Shown: piece after piece, positions 54,101 to 64,000 of the stretch
How the letters are laid out: each line of letters opens with the position of its first letter
Numbering within the stretch: position 1 is the first letter of the stretch
The notes under the pieces: model-generated
What the model saw: the letters and a program-made list of their open reading frames with translations, nothing else
Told to the model about the DNA's origin: nothing
The model's database searches: none
Program-made: the position numbers and the translations under genes
Assembly (NCBI GenBank): GCA_025093985.1
Contig: JACAAK010000005.1
Location: 1,364,001-1,428,000 of the forward strand
Length of the DNA: 64,000 nt
Direction of reading: 5' to 3'
Source of the DNA: Calvatia gigantea
Taxonomy: Eukaryota; Basidiomycota; Agaricomycetes; Agaricales; Lycoperdaceae

Positions 54101-54291
54101 CGTTAAGGACGAGCCTACTTGAAAGTCCAATGCCCATTGGTTCAAGGAGCTAGGTATTTGTCATGATCAATACCTATTTGCGATCCCAGTTGACTATGCA
54201 TACCACCTAGCCAGGGTGTTATCATCTGAGATACGGGTAAAGGGGAAAGAGGGGTGTACACTTACGTTGCTACCGTGATAAGGTGTCCCAT
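51174..54291 (-). CDS. QNS1: QNS1, glutamine-dependent NAD+ synthetase
   Basis: Makes NAD+ from deamido-NAD+ using ammonia from glutamine, the last step of both salvage and de novo routes. ATG at 54291 (MGHLITVAT), then SLNQWALDF after an intron. The N-terminal CN-hydrolase glutaminase shows its triad: Glu in VGPELEI (~53985), Lys in [11 protein letters not shown] (~53650) and Cys in [10 protein letters not shown] (~53420). Middle blocks are [16 protein letters not shown] and [14 protein letters not shown]. The synthetase PP-loop is [14 protein letters not shown] (~52690-52730). C-terminal exons give [47 protein letters not shown] and the end NNRAEAE with stop at 51174. Many introns; exact junctions are approximate. 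Confidence 0.92.
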
Positions 54292-54872
54292 CTTGAGTGT
54301 CTGAGTATTGGATATTGAGCCCTGAGTGGCCAGAAAGCAGCGGACTTGGAGCGTGAGGAACTCACCTACCGGAACATGACAATGATGTCACGAAAGATCA
54401 GACAATCGAAATACTAACCGACCGAACTGCAGCACAACATCCTCAGTCGGTGAGGGCTTGAGGTTAGTTACCCTCAGTTCTTCCGGCAGACCTTTCCGAT
54501 TTTCGTGCCCTATGTGACACAAGAAATCAAGGATCTGTATTTACGTACCGTCTCCAAAAGTCAGATCACTTATCTAAAGACGGATCTCTTATCTAGATCG
54601 TGGCATTCGCCCCGGGTTAATGTGTTCCAGAAACCAGTCGATGATTGGTGGCGTGGTATTCTAGTCGTAAAGAAGCTGAATGTACTTGAGATAATGCTAA
54701 GCAATTAACAACTCAAAAACTATGAATGCAACTTGGAGAGTCATGAGGCATGTTTGTATGTGTACAGATCTATCATAAAGGGTGTGGTAGGCAACTTCTA
54801 TGTCGTGTTGGCATATGAAGGCGGAGCTGCTCAAAAATCAATGAGAGTGGGGATGGCATTGATTGAAAAGAA
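54292..54872. other. Intergenic: QNS1 promoter and ACC1 3' side
   Basis: 581 bp between the QNS1 start and the ACC1 stop, both minus-strand. A short plus frame (54505-54708) has no recognisable content. Confidence 0.5.
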
Positions 54873-57800
54873 CTACCAACCTGGTGATCGTGGCGCACTC
54901 TGAAGAGCGTTGATGACAGCAGCACGATCGTTCTCAGAGAGGCCGTTTGCGAAACGGAGGAATCCGTCAAGAGCTGCCTTGCGATCCTCCTTCGTCAATT
55001 CCACCATGCGGTGTGCAAGGTAATCAGCCTTAAGCTGGGCAACCGTTGCAGTGAGATCAAGTTTTTCGATGGCAGTCGCCTCTTCTTGGTGCGTTGTTGG
55101 GGACTCGATACAAATAAGGTTTTTCAATAAGGACGAGCGGTGCTCGTAAGTAGAATCAGGGCTAGCCTCACCAAGGGTCTTGAGGGCTGTGGACCGAGCG
55201 ACGCGAGCACGGACAGCCCAGTAGAAAAAGCGACGAGCAACCTTCCACTCAGCGGGCTTAGCGCAACCCTTGGCCTCCATACGACCGGTACGACTGGTGT
55301 CGAGATTAACATCGGGTCAACGCAGGGTCAATAAATCACTTACTCGTGAAGATCGGCATACAGGAGAGCAATCTGCTTGTAGGTGGGTTGCAAGGTTTGC
55401 TCGCGTTTCGCCAGTGCCGTGGCAGCGGCCGCACGTTCTGCGTCGGTCTTGGCGGCATCCTTGCTTTCGCGAACAAGCGTAGCATATTCCGTATCGAGGC
55501 GCTCCATCATCTTGAGAATCTTGTCTCGGCGTAGCTTAATCTCTACAACACCCTCTGGCTCAAGGACGCCGGCACGAGCATCAGCATCAGCATACATCTC
55601 CATTTGTTCTGGATTAATGGAGGGATCAAGGACGACCCAGGCTCCACCACGAAGTTCTCCGTTAGGGATTATGTAGACGAAAACAGGTTGCTTGTAGCTC
55701 GACAAGCCATCCACGATCTTAGAACCTTGCTTAAGAACCTCGTCGTACATGTCTTGCTGACCTCCAGAGAACCCACGCCAATTAGCGAAAATGATGAGGG
55801 GGAGACCCTCTCGATTGAAATCGAAGATAGCTTGGGCGGTCTTGTAGGCAGAATTGGGATACCAGACTTGACCAGCCTCCATGATGCGTTGCTCGAATGA
55901 TGCAGGGTTGGCGGGGTCTGCGGGAACAATACGTTCAATCGTGCGGGTTTCAACGGCAATAACTCCTGTGGGGATACCACCGAGGCGAGCACGGCCAACG
56001 ACGACGGTTTGAGCCCACCCACTCAAGGTCTCTTGGAATGAGTCCCTGTCGAAGAAACCACTCTGCCATGTGTCAGTCGTTTCGTCATGCTTGCCTTCAA
56101 TGAACCACCTTGGATCGTAAGTCGTTTTGGGTGGAACATATCCAATATCACGATCCCAGGTATCTGCTGTCTCGAAAATAGGAAGAGGGGCACCTCTGGC
56201 CTCGGGAACGTACGAGAGCCATTCAAGAATCTGAGTGGCACCCTGGAGGTCGCTATTGGCAGTGAGGTGGGAGACACCATTCTTGAACATAATCTGGGTG
56301 CCGCCGAGCTGCAAATTAGAGGTGTAGACTTCACGACCAAGCACCTTGTTGAGGGCGCCAGCACCAGTCAGGATGATAGGTTGACCCTCAACTTGGATGG
56401 CGCGCTCTCCCAAACGGACGAGGTAGGCGCCGATGCCGACGGAACGGGCGGTGACGAGGGTGATAGTGAAGATATCATCATAGGCACGAGAAGTCTCACC
56501 AGCGATGAGACCAGAACCCCGGAGGGATTCGACACCAAGACCATCTTGAAGGCCAACGATGTCGGTGATTTTGAAACGACGCTCGCCTTGATCTTGAACC
56601 TCCTCAACATGGACAATGTCTTTTCCCTTCTCCTCGATCTTAATCAAATTTTCAGGAGTCAGGTAGAGGTAGCCAATGCCCTTTTCGGGGCGTTCGTTGT
56701 CGTTCCAAGCAGCGGAAAACAATGGGAGTAGTTCCTCAGCGATACCGATACGAGCACCAGAATTGGCAGAAAGGTATATGCGTGGCAAGCCTTGCTCACG
56801 GGCATACTGAGTGACGAGGTAGAAAAACTGGTCTTCGACAGGACCGAAGGAGCCAATTTTGAACGTGATGTCGTTAGCAACGGCAACTACGCGACGTCCG
56901 CGGGGGTACTCAGGAGTGTGGAGGGTGAAGACCCAACCAACCATACCAAAGGTGTTGTTGCCAGGAGGTCGATCAACTTCGGCGAGTTGGTCATACTCGT
57001 CCAGGACGAGTTCTTTGGACTGAAGGTAGGTCTTGGGAAGTACAAGGTTGGGGTTAGTAGTACAAGCCTTTTCCCAAACATTCTGAAGGGCCTTGGAGAA
57101 AAGGTCGGGGAAATCGTAGACATAGGTGGTACCAATGAGATGGGCTTGGTATCGCTTGGGTTGCAACGATTCCTTGGTAGGGTAAGCCTGGTGGACAGGT
57201 TGAAGGTGGAGAGGTCCCTTCTCGCCAATCGATTTGAGAATTGTGGTGCCGCGATCAGTGGTGATCTCCTGATAGCCATGGAAGTGGACGATGAAACCGG
57301 AGACATTTTCGATGATGCAGCGGATAGGAGTGACATTGCCTTCACTGTCTTCAAGAGCAATGCGAATCTCAGAGCCTGTGACATGCAACCGCCAGAGGCG
57401 CTTGCCGTGGCGCTCAATAAAGCCGGAGATAGCGTCTAAGACATCTTCATAATCTACAGCCAAATTATAGAGAAAGTTCATGAAAATGTGATTGCAATCA
57501 GCAGTCCGATGCTGGGCGCTGACAATTTCCAAGGCGTCAAGAATACCGGTAACGAGGCGGTCCGTTTCGGAGATGAGGTATGCTTTTGTGCTTATTGTAC
57601 CACGAAGCCGACCAGGGCGAACGAGGGCGCGAACAAAGAACCTGTTGTCAAGCTGGTTCTCACGAGCAACGGCGTGGTATACGTGAATTTGTTTGGTTTC
57701 GACGAACACAGGCTTCAAGTTATGGTTGGAGAGACGACTCAGTTCGAGCTGGAAGGCGAGGGCGGGTTCTATGTTACGAATGGCCTTTTCTTCACCCCAA

Positions 57801-60800
57801 TTGTCATCGTTCTCGCGGATCGTGTAGTATGTCGGGTAAACACTGGGGCGGCAGATTAGGAAAGTGACACGACGGACACCCTTCAATTTGAGAATTTTGG
57901 CATGATCGTTGGTGAATTTGACTACAGTCTCGTTCCATGTCTCCTCGGGAAGATCGTCTTCCTCACGGAAAATACGAAGAGCGACGTTGACGACATTGGG
58001 AGATTGGGCCTCTGTCCCGTATCGCTCCTTGAAGTCTTCGGCGTCGAAGACGGGAAGAGTCGCGACGACCTTGGGGAATCCCTTAGCAAGGGTCTTCAAG
58101 TTAGGGAAAGACGTAATAACGCCAATGCGGGTGGGTTGAGACTGGTGACGATTGATCATGTAAGTGAGATCGCTGACGGATCCCTGTCTACGATTCTCGC
58201 TGTAGGGCAGGTCAGCGAATGGAAGAAACGAACGTAAAGCACAGTCTACCAACCTGGATCCAAGACGAGGAGTGGAAGGGGGCGAATGGGATTGACCGAG
58301 ATTGAAACGCCAGGTCAAGATGTTGGGAACCTCACCGTCGTCCAAGGTGTCGCCCTCCTCATAGTCAATGGAGAGGAGGGTATATGCTTTGTATGCACGT
58401 CGAACATAAACCTCGAAGGCGGCTGAAAGGAGTGAGATATGTCAAATCTGTGTTTTTTGCGAACACTCACCGAGGGAGACCATGGAGTCATTGTGGTCGA
58501 AGAAAGTGGGGAGCACATCAAAGACAGTGTAACGAGAGTCGCTCAGTTCCTTGAGAACCTCGGCAGAGGGCGACCTAGAGCCGGATTGTCCAGCTTCACC
58601 ATAATAGTTGTCTGAGACTGAGTTCTTAAGGACAGCCTCCATTTGGATGCGGCGCTCCTCGTATGAGGGCATCTGACCCAAAATAAGGACTTCGCGGGCT
58701 TTGAGACAGACTGCTGTGGAAGACCTGGAAAAAACGAGCCGTAAGTTCCCGACATTGGTGAAAGGGAGAAATACATACTTGGCTTCCAAAGCGGTTAGAT
58801 CTTGCAAGACTTTGTAGAGGCTGCTTTCCGGGTTGGAGACATTGATGCCGCTAGTCTTGATATAATCGAGGATAGTAAAAACCAACTTGGCCTTGCTTTG
58901 GACCTTGATGTGACTCAGGACGAAGTTGACAGCTTTGTCTAAATCATCCTTGTGCTGTTCACGAAGAGCAAGTACGCGTGCCTCAATGCTTCCGCCGAAT
59001 AACTTCTCAGTTGCCTCGTAGCGACGGAGGAGGTTGGCCAAAATCTCGACTTCATGGCCTTTTGAGCCACCGAGGTGACGTTCGGTGATCTCAAACAAGA
59101 CAGCCAATTGGGTCTGAGCCCTCGATTTATCCGCAGCAGGAACCTCGCTGATGTAGTGGTCGAGGACCTTCTTCATGCGACTAGCAGGGAATTCGTGACC
59201 ATCACCTCGGGCTTTCGCGGCGTCCATGGCAGATCGAATACTCTCCTCTACTTTAGAGGGAATGCGACCAGAGAGCGATGAGAGAACAGAGTTGGTTTCC
59301 GCATAAGGGAGGTCGGAATTGTGCAGGACAAAAATTAACTCCTTAAAGGTAGCAACCATAATAGACTGGTTGTCGAAACCGTCGAGAATGTCGTTCAAGA
59401 CACGAAGACAGTAGCTAAGGCGTTGGTGAGGTTTGCTACCAATAACTCCAGGAGTACCGAGAGGAGGCAATAGACCCTCGAATGGCTTGGCATGTTTGAC
59501 GCGGGTAGGATCATCGAGAGTAAGGATGCCAAGGATGTCACCAGGTTCAAGGCTGACGCCGGGTTGCTTGATCAATTGGACAATACCGTCCTCGGATGCA
59601 GTGAGGGGCATGTACATCTTCATGACCTGGACAGAAGGTTGAGATCACGTATGTAATATGGATCACGATTGAGTACAGACCTCAATTTCAGCGTATTGTT
59701 CACCAGCTTTGATATGATCGCCACTCTCAACAAAGTACCTGATGAGCTTACCGGGACTTGGGCTTCTAAGTTGAGTGGGATCATTCTCCTGTTCAATGAG
59801 GCAAGTCTTCGAGTCTATCATCAGACGGAGGGCGCCGACTTCCTCGCGCCAGTAGACCGTATGACTGTGGTCATCTAATAGAACCAAAAGGCCACCATCG
59901 GCGAGAGGGCGTGCACCAACCAAAGTGCGACCGCCATTGAGGTACAGAGTCCATGTCGTAACGGAAGAACGGGCGCAGGTGAAGGAGAAGCGGACATTTT
60001 CGTAAATGAAGTCAATGCCGAAAACGGTCTTCAAAACGTCACGAGCTGGAACTTGGCCCTTGTCGAGGATGCGCTTGTATTCAGACCAGCACGCTTCGGA
60101 AGAGATGTGTGCCTTCGTGACAGCACCACAGACAACAGCGAGGGTGATATCGGGACGCTCGGCAGTAAGCTTGTTGCTGATAAGGGAGTCTAGCCAACCG
60201 GTGGTGAACTTGTTATCTTTGAAGGTTTCCAGTTCAAGGAGCTTGATCAGATACTCGACGGTGGTGCGGAAGTCACCACGGATACTCAGCTCCTTGAGTG
60301 CAACAATCATGTTCTTGCGAGACTCGCTTCGATCCTCGCCATAGGCAAAGATATGACCGAACTGTGAGTCAGCAAACTCGTGAAGGCCACCAGCTGTTGC
60401 AACGGAAAAGTAACCCCAAACGTTGGCACTAGAGCGGAAGTTGAGGTCTTGAAGAGATCCAGAAGAAGGCTTGAAACCAGCATCAGGATTCTCAGCGGTG
60501 ATACGGACGGCGACAACATGACCCTTGGGTCGAGGTTTGCGCTGAAGCTGATTGGATTCAGGTTTGGTCATATCAAAATCAATTTCCGATGTCCCGGCTG
60601 GCGCGAAACCGTAGAGAGTTCGGATATCACGAATACGGTGGAGAGGTATACCCATGGCAATTTGAAGTTGGGCAGCCGGCAAGTTAACGCCAGTAACCAT
60701 TTCGGTCGTAGGGTGCTCCACCTGGAGTCGGGGATTGAGCTCAAGGAAGTAAAAGTAGTCTTCAGCGTGACTGTAGAGATCTGCAAAATAGACTGGTGAG

Positions 60801-62090
60801 ACGCGGTTTGCGACAGTCGGAAATTCAAGACTTACACTCAACAGTCCCGGCACTGACATAACCAACAAGCTTGGAGAGACGAACGGCAGCCCGTTCCATC
60901 TGTTCAAAGGTATCCTCCTTGGCGATAGTTACAGGGGCCTCTTCAATAATCTTTTGATGACGACGTTGGACAGAGCAGTCACGGCCGAAAAGGGAAATGG
61001 CATCTCCATACTGATCTGCAAGAAGCTGAACCTCCAGGTGGCGAGCCTGTCCGGCAAGCTTCATGATGAAAATGGGCGAGCCTGCCATGGGTTAGGATAG
61101 GTACTGTCCAGTCTAGATCCCGACGACGCACCTGGGATTTCCCCCTCGACCGCATGAAATGCATTTTTGAATTGATCGGCCTGGTCAACCTTTCTAATAC
61201 CCTTTCCTCCTCCGCCTTCACTGGCCTTGATCATGACTGGCCACCCAATTTGCTCGGCACGCTTCAGACCTTCCTCGACAGTAGTGACACAAGCATCAGC
61301 GTACGCTTTGTCGGGCACTGTCACGTAACCGGCTTCGGACAAGATAGTTTCGGCGATGCCACTACCCGACCAGGGCATAGTCGGGACTTCGGCGCTCTGT
61401 GCTACGATGGTACTGGATATCTTATCGCCCAAACTGCGCATGGCGCTCCCGGGGGGTCCGATGAAGACAATCTTGTGCTTACTCGCAGCAAGGGTTTCAG
61501 GAAGTCGGGGGTTTTCAGAAGCATGACCCCAGCCGGCCCAGACAGCATGGACACCAGCGCGTTCAGCAACATCAACGATGAGATCGACATTCGCGTAATT
61601 ATTGTTATTGCTTCCACCAGGAACTTCAATGTAGCGATCGGCCATACGAATATATTCCGCATTTACTTTAAGATCTTCGGGAGTGGCCATGACTGTAAAC
61701 TCGATCTCGCGCTCGTTGCCAAAAGTCTCATAGCTCCATTGTCGGACAGAGCGGATCTCCTTAACGGCGGCGATACCTAGATCGATCACGATAAGTATAC
61801 AGGAGATTGAGGGAAGGAGTGGCACCGACGGACCGTTGTTGGCGATGAGTACCTGAGCAATCGGAATGAGTGAGATGACGCGAAGACAGGAGAAATGCGC
61901 GTAGGATACCTTTGTGATTACAGTATGGCCGCCGTGCGATTGCACGAAATTTTTGACACTACATGGGGGAGCCTTATCCAAAGAATTTCCACCTGAAGGG
62001 AAGTAAATAAGAGGGAGGGTGATATGGTCACAGGTGTCGAACTCGCTCACCGATGAAATGTTGGACTCTAGAATGGTCGTAAGGAGACAT
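54873..62090 (-). CDS. ACC1: ACC1, multidomain acetyl-CoA carboxylase
   Basis: The cytosolic enzyme that makes malonyl-CoA, the committed step of fatty-acid synthesis. ATG at 62090 reads [17 protein letters not shown], the classic fungal start. Biotin carboxylase: [30 protein letters not shown], the ATP-grasp loop [12 protein letters not shown] and [16 protein letters not shown]. The biotin site is VMKMYMPL at the start of the exon ending ~59623, with the preceding IE across an intron. The central region follows ([29 protein letters not shown]). Carboxyltransferase: [45 protein letters not shown] and [20 protein letters not shown]. Stop at 54873-54875. About 2200 residues, complete. A 54-nt intron-like segment (58200-58253) has no stop in frame. 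The exact C-terminus (SPRSPGW) could instead be spliced. Confidence 0.96.
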
Positions 62091-63159
62091 ATGAGGCGCA
62101 GCCACTAATGCGGCGGTTGGAAGAAGGAGAAAAAGAAGAGGTAGGTGGGGAAGGAGGGCAGGCAGGTAGATTTGATCCTCATTAATACTTTTCGTCCTCT
62201 GGGGTCACGGTGTTGATCGGCCCCAAAGTTCTCTGATGGCTTAGCCGCTTACCTCAGTCTGTTGACCCTTTCTGCGCTCCGACTTACCTTTCCCACCCTC
62301 CCACTCCAGTCCCTTTGTGTTTCGTTTCTCCAGTTGCAAAGTACTTCAAGTGGCTCTCTTTCCTCCTATAAGTACGCCATGTACACCCAAATAAGCACCC
62401 TACACATGGTATCACTTTTCCCTCGTCAAGTTTATGTATACTGCACAGACACATCCAACACGTGCCCAGTACTTATGTACTCCAGTCGCCGTCAGACACA
62501 ACACCCCAAGCCTCAGGCTTGTTCACTCGGCTCTCGCCCAGAATGATCTACCATTCACGAATGTGTCTCCCAATCTACCCATCCGCACAATCTTCCCCTA
62601 GCTCGCTTACTGTGAAAACGCAGAAAAGTTCCCAACCCACGGTAACCACAACCTATCATAGTCTCTCTAAGGAAATCACCTTGCAATCACCACTGCCTCC
62701 CCCAAGCATTTGAATTGGGTTTGCGAGCAAATCTTGAATCTCGCCAGGCAGATAAGTAATGATTCAAGCGCGGGATTGTGCCGAAATATTAAGTTCACAC
62801 GAGGGCCGTTCTCTGCAGGTTCTTACTGATCGGAACAGACGAGTAACGGAACTGACGGGCTCTTTTAAGGTCTTCGGCCTGAATACAAAGTAGAATAATT
62901 TGCCATTGCAGTCCTGCAGTCTTCATGTTCGCGGACAGGTATAACACAAATGTTCCTGAGCACCGGCGTGGATGACAATTCCGCCATTGGAACGCACCAC
63001 CCAACGAACCTGGGCACATCAGATCAATCCCCAAAAGAAAAATTGACGTCCCAATATGTAACATTTTTTATGTCTCTCCCCAACTTGTCTGTCGTTTATG
63101 GATGCCGAAACATATACGTACACACACCAACTATAGAGCACAAACATTTCTTTTTCCGC
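62091..63159. promoter_or_regulatory. ACC1 promoter region and ARPC2 3' side
   Basis: 1.07 kb upstream of ACC1 and downstream of ARPC2, both minus-strand. C/T-rich blocks near 62270-62350 and 62560-62700 are typical of fungal promoters of highly expressed genes. No transcription-factor site is claimed. Confidence 0.5.
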
Positions 63160-64000
63160 TCACCGAGTAACCATCGTCCTCCCACTAGTCAGACAGAATC
63201 AGTCAAATCCAAAGATCAAGTTGTAAACGAAATTTACCTGACAGTCTTCCTCTCACCCGTAGCCACTTCCGCCTTTGCACGGTTGAGCACCTTCTGGAAC
63301 TCAGATACCCGAGCTCTCATTCGCGAATGCATATACGCTTTTGAGCACTTGATGTGATAGTGCAAGTAGTCGCGGAACAGCTGAATGTGAGAGATCGTCG
63401 CAGACGCCACATCTGGTCTTGCAAAGTGACGCGGGAACAGCACAAAAGTGACGTAACCTGCATCTTCTGTTTTCCTCAAACCTGCGATGTGGCGAATTTC
63501 AAGGGGTGGATCGCGATTGGTGTAAAGCACCTGTGGTGCATTCTGGATGGAAGGTTGCCTCCGAGCATCAACAAATTCCTGGTCAAATGAAGTGTATCAA
63601 TGACGCACATTATCATGAGATCGATCCATACCTGCAAGAACACCTTTCCAAATATACGATCTGTTTCCTCCCTGAAAATAGTCGAGAATATAACCGTAAC
63701 CCGATCAGGGGAGGCCTGGACGTAGAGAGCCTCCTCGTCGCGATAATGGATTTGCATTAACTCCCCCTGTCCCCCCGATATCTCCAACGCCTTTTGCTCC
63801 TGGAACGCACGCTCAAACGGCGCCGATAGAGCATTCCTCTTCAAAAGCGCAACGGACATCACAAACGCGTCCCTTGACTCTAATGATGTTCATAATCAGC
63901 GCTGCATCCTCAAGCTTCGAGCTTTTAAAGACGAGCCGCTCACCAGGATCCTGAGGGACCTGTTCCAAGTCAATCATCAAACTGACATTATAATCCTGCT
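63160..64000 (-). CDS. ARC35: ARP2/3 complex 34-kDa subunit (ARPC2/Arc35), 5' end outside window
   Basis: A core subunit of the actin-nucleating Arp2/3 complex. The minus strand from 64000 reads DYNVSLMIDLEQVPQDP, an intron, then VALLKRNALSAPFERAF and IHYRDEEALYVQASPDRVTV. Next come FSTIFREETDRIFGKVFLQ, APQVLYTNRDPPLE, GYVTFVLFPRHF and the signature RDYLHYHIKCSKAYMHSRMR. The last exon (from ~63185) gives GRTMVTR after KTV and stops at 63160-63162, matching the KTxxGRTF end of relatives. All junctions are GT-AG by eye. The N-terminal quarter is not in the window. Confidence 0.93.

Noticed and set aside
56087..57859. Long open frames on the plus strand opposite ACC1 (56087-56731, 56792-57439, 57488-57859)
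   Set aside because: They mirror the codon pattern of ACC1's carboxyltransferase region, and their proteins lack recognisable domains. Antisense shadows are common in GC-balanced, codon-biased genes.
61154..61780. 208-codon plus-strand frame opposite the biotin carboxylase exon
   Set aside because: Antisense of a clearly coding, conserved exon; no independent similarity.

Overview
The window looks like a stretch of nuclear chromosome from a filamentous basidiomycete, probably an Agaricomycete. The evidence is dense genes cut by many ~45-70 bp GT-AG introns, micro-exons, fungal-type SEC6, PAT1, COX23, cytosolic multidomain acetyl-CoA carboxylase and F-box proteins, and Ty3/gypsy retrotransposons. 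Genus cannot be fixed from the sequence alone. No tRNA, rRNA, CRISPR or bacterial-type feature was seen.

Layout. (1) 1-11162 is a nest of LTR retrotransposons. An older minus-strand Ty3/gypsy element (B) was hit by a plus-strand relative (A, 1-1673), by a now-solo LTR (1978-2282, 5-bp duplication ACTAG), and in its own 5' LTR by a complete 6.94-kb minus-strand element (C, 4066-11005, duplication ACATG). All coding parts are broken, mostly by changes that look like C-to-T or G-to-A. (2) 11579-17769 is a many-exon ABCC/MRP-type transporter, whose last two short exons lie only ~0.4 kb from the transposon nest. (3) 18529-21989 is PAT1 (mRNA decapping/decay). (4) 22218-23389 holds two tandem histone H2A-fold loci, one open and very divergent, one broken; this is the most unusual thing in the window. 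(5) 23918-34024 is a compact housekeeping block: an M50-like membrane metalloprotease, FIS1, U2AF large subunit, an amidase-signature hydrolase, COX23 and an uncharacterised protein. (6) 34025-45460 is gene-poor, with one hypothetical gene, a probable LTR remnant, a distant inverted repeat and two G14 tracts. (7) 45461-64000 is again compact: an F-box protein, COQ6, SEC6, QNS1 (NAD synthetase), ACC1 and the 3' part of the ARP2/3 subunit ARPC2.

The genes do not form a pathway cluster. Themes are mitochondrial function (FIS1, COX23, COQ6), RNA metabolism (PAT1, U2AF), membrane traffic and actin (SEC6, ARPC2), cofactor and lipid synthesis (QNS1, ACC1) and transport (ABCC). Two head-to-head pairs share promoters of only ~100-120 bp (FIS1/U2AF and COQ6/SEC6). 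All splice models were made by eye from frame continuity and family similarity, so exact junctions need transcript support.
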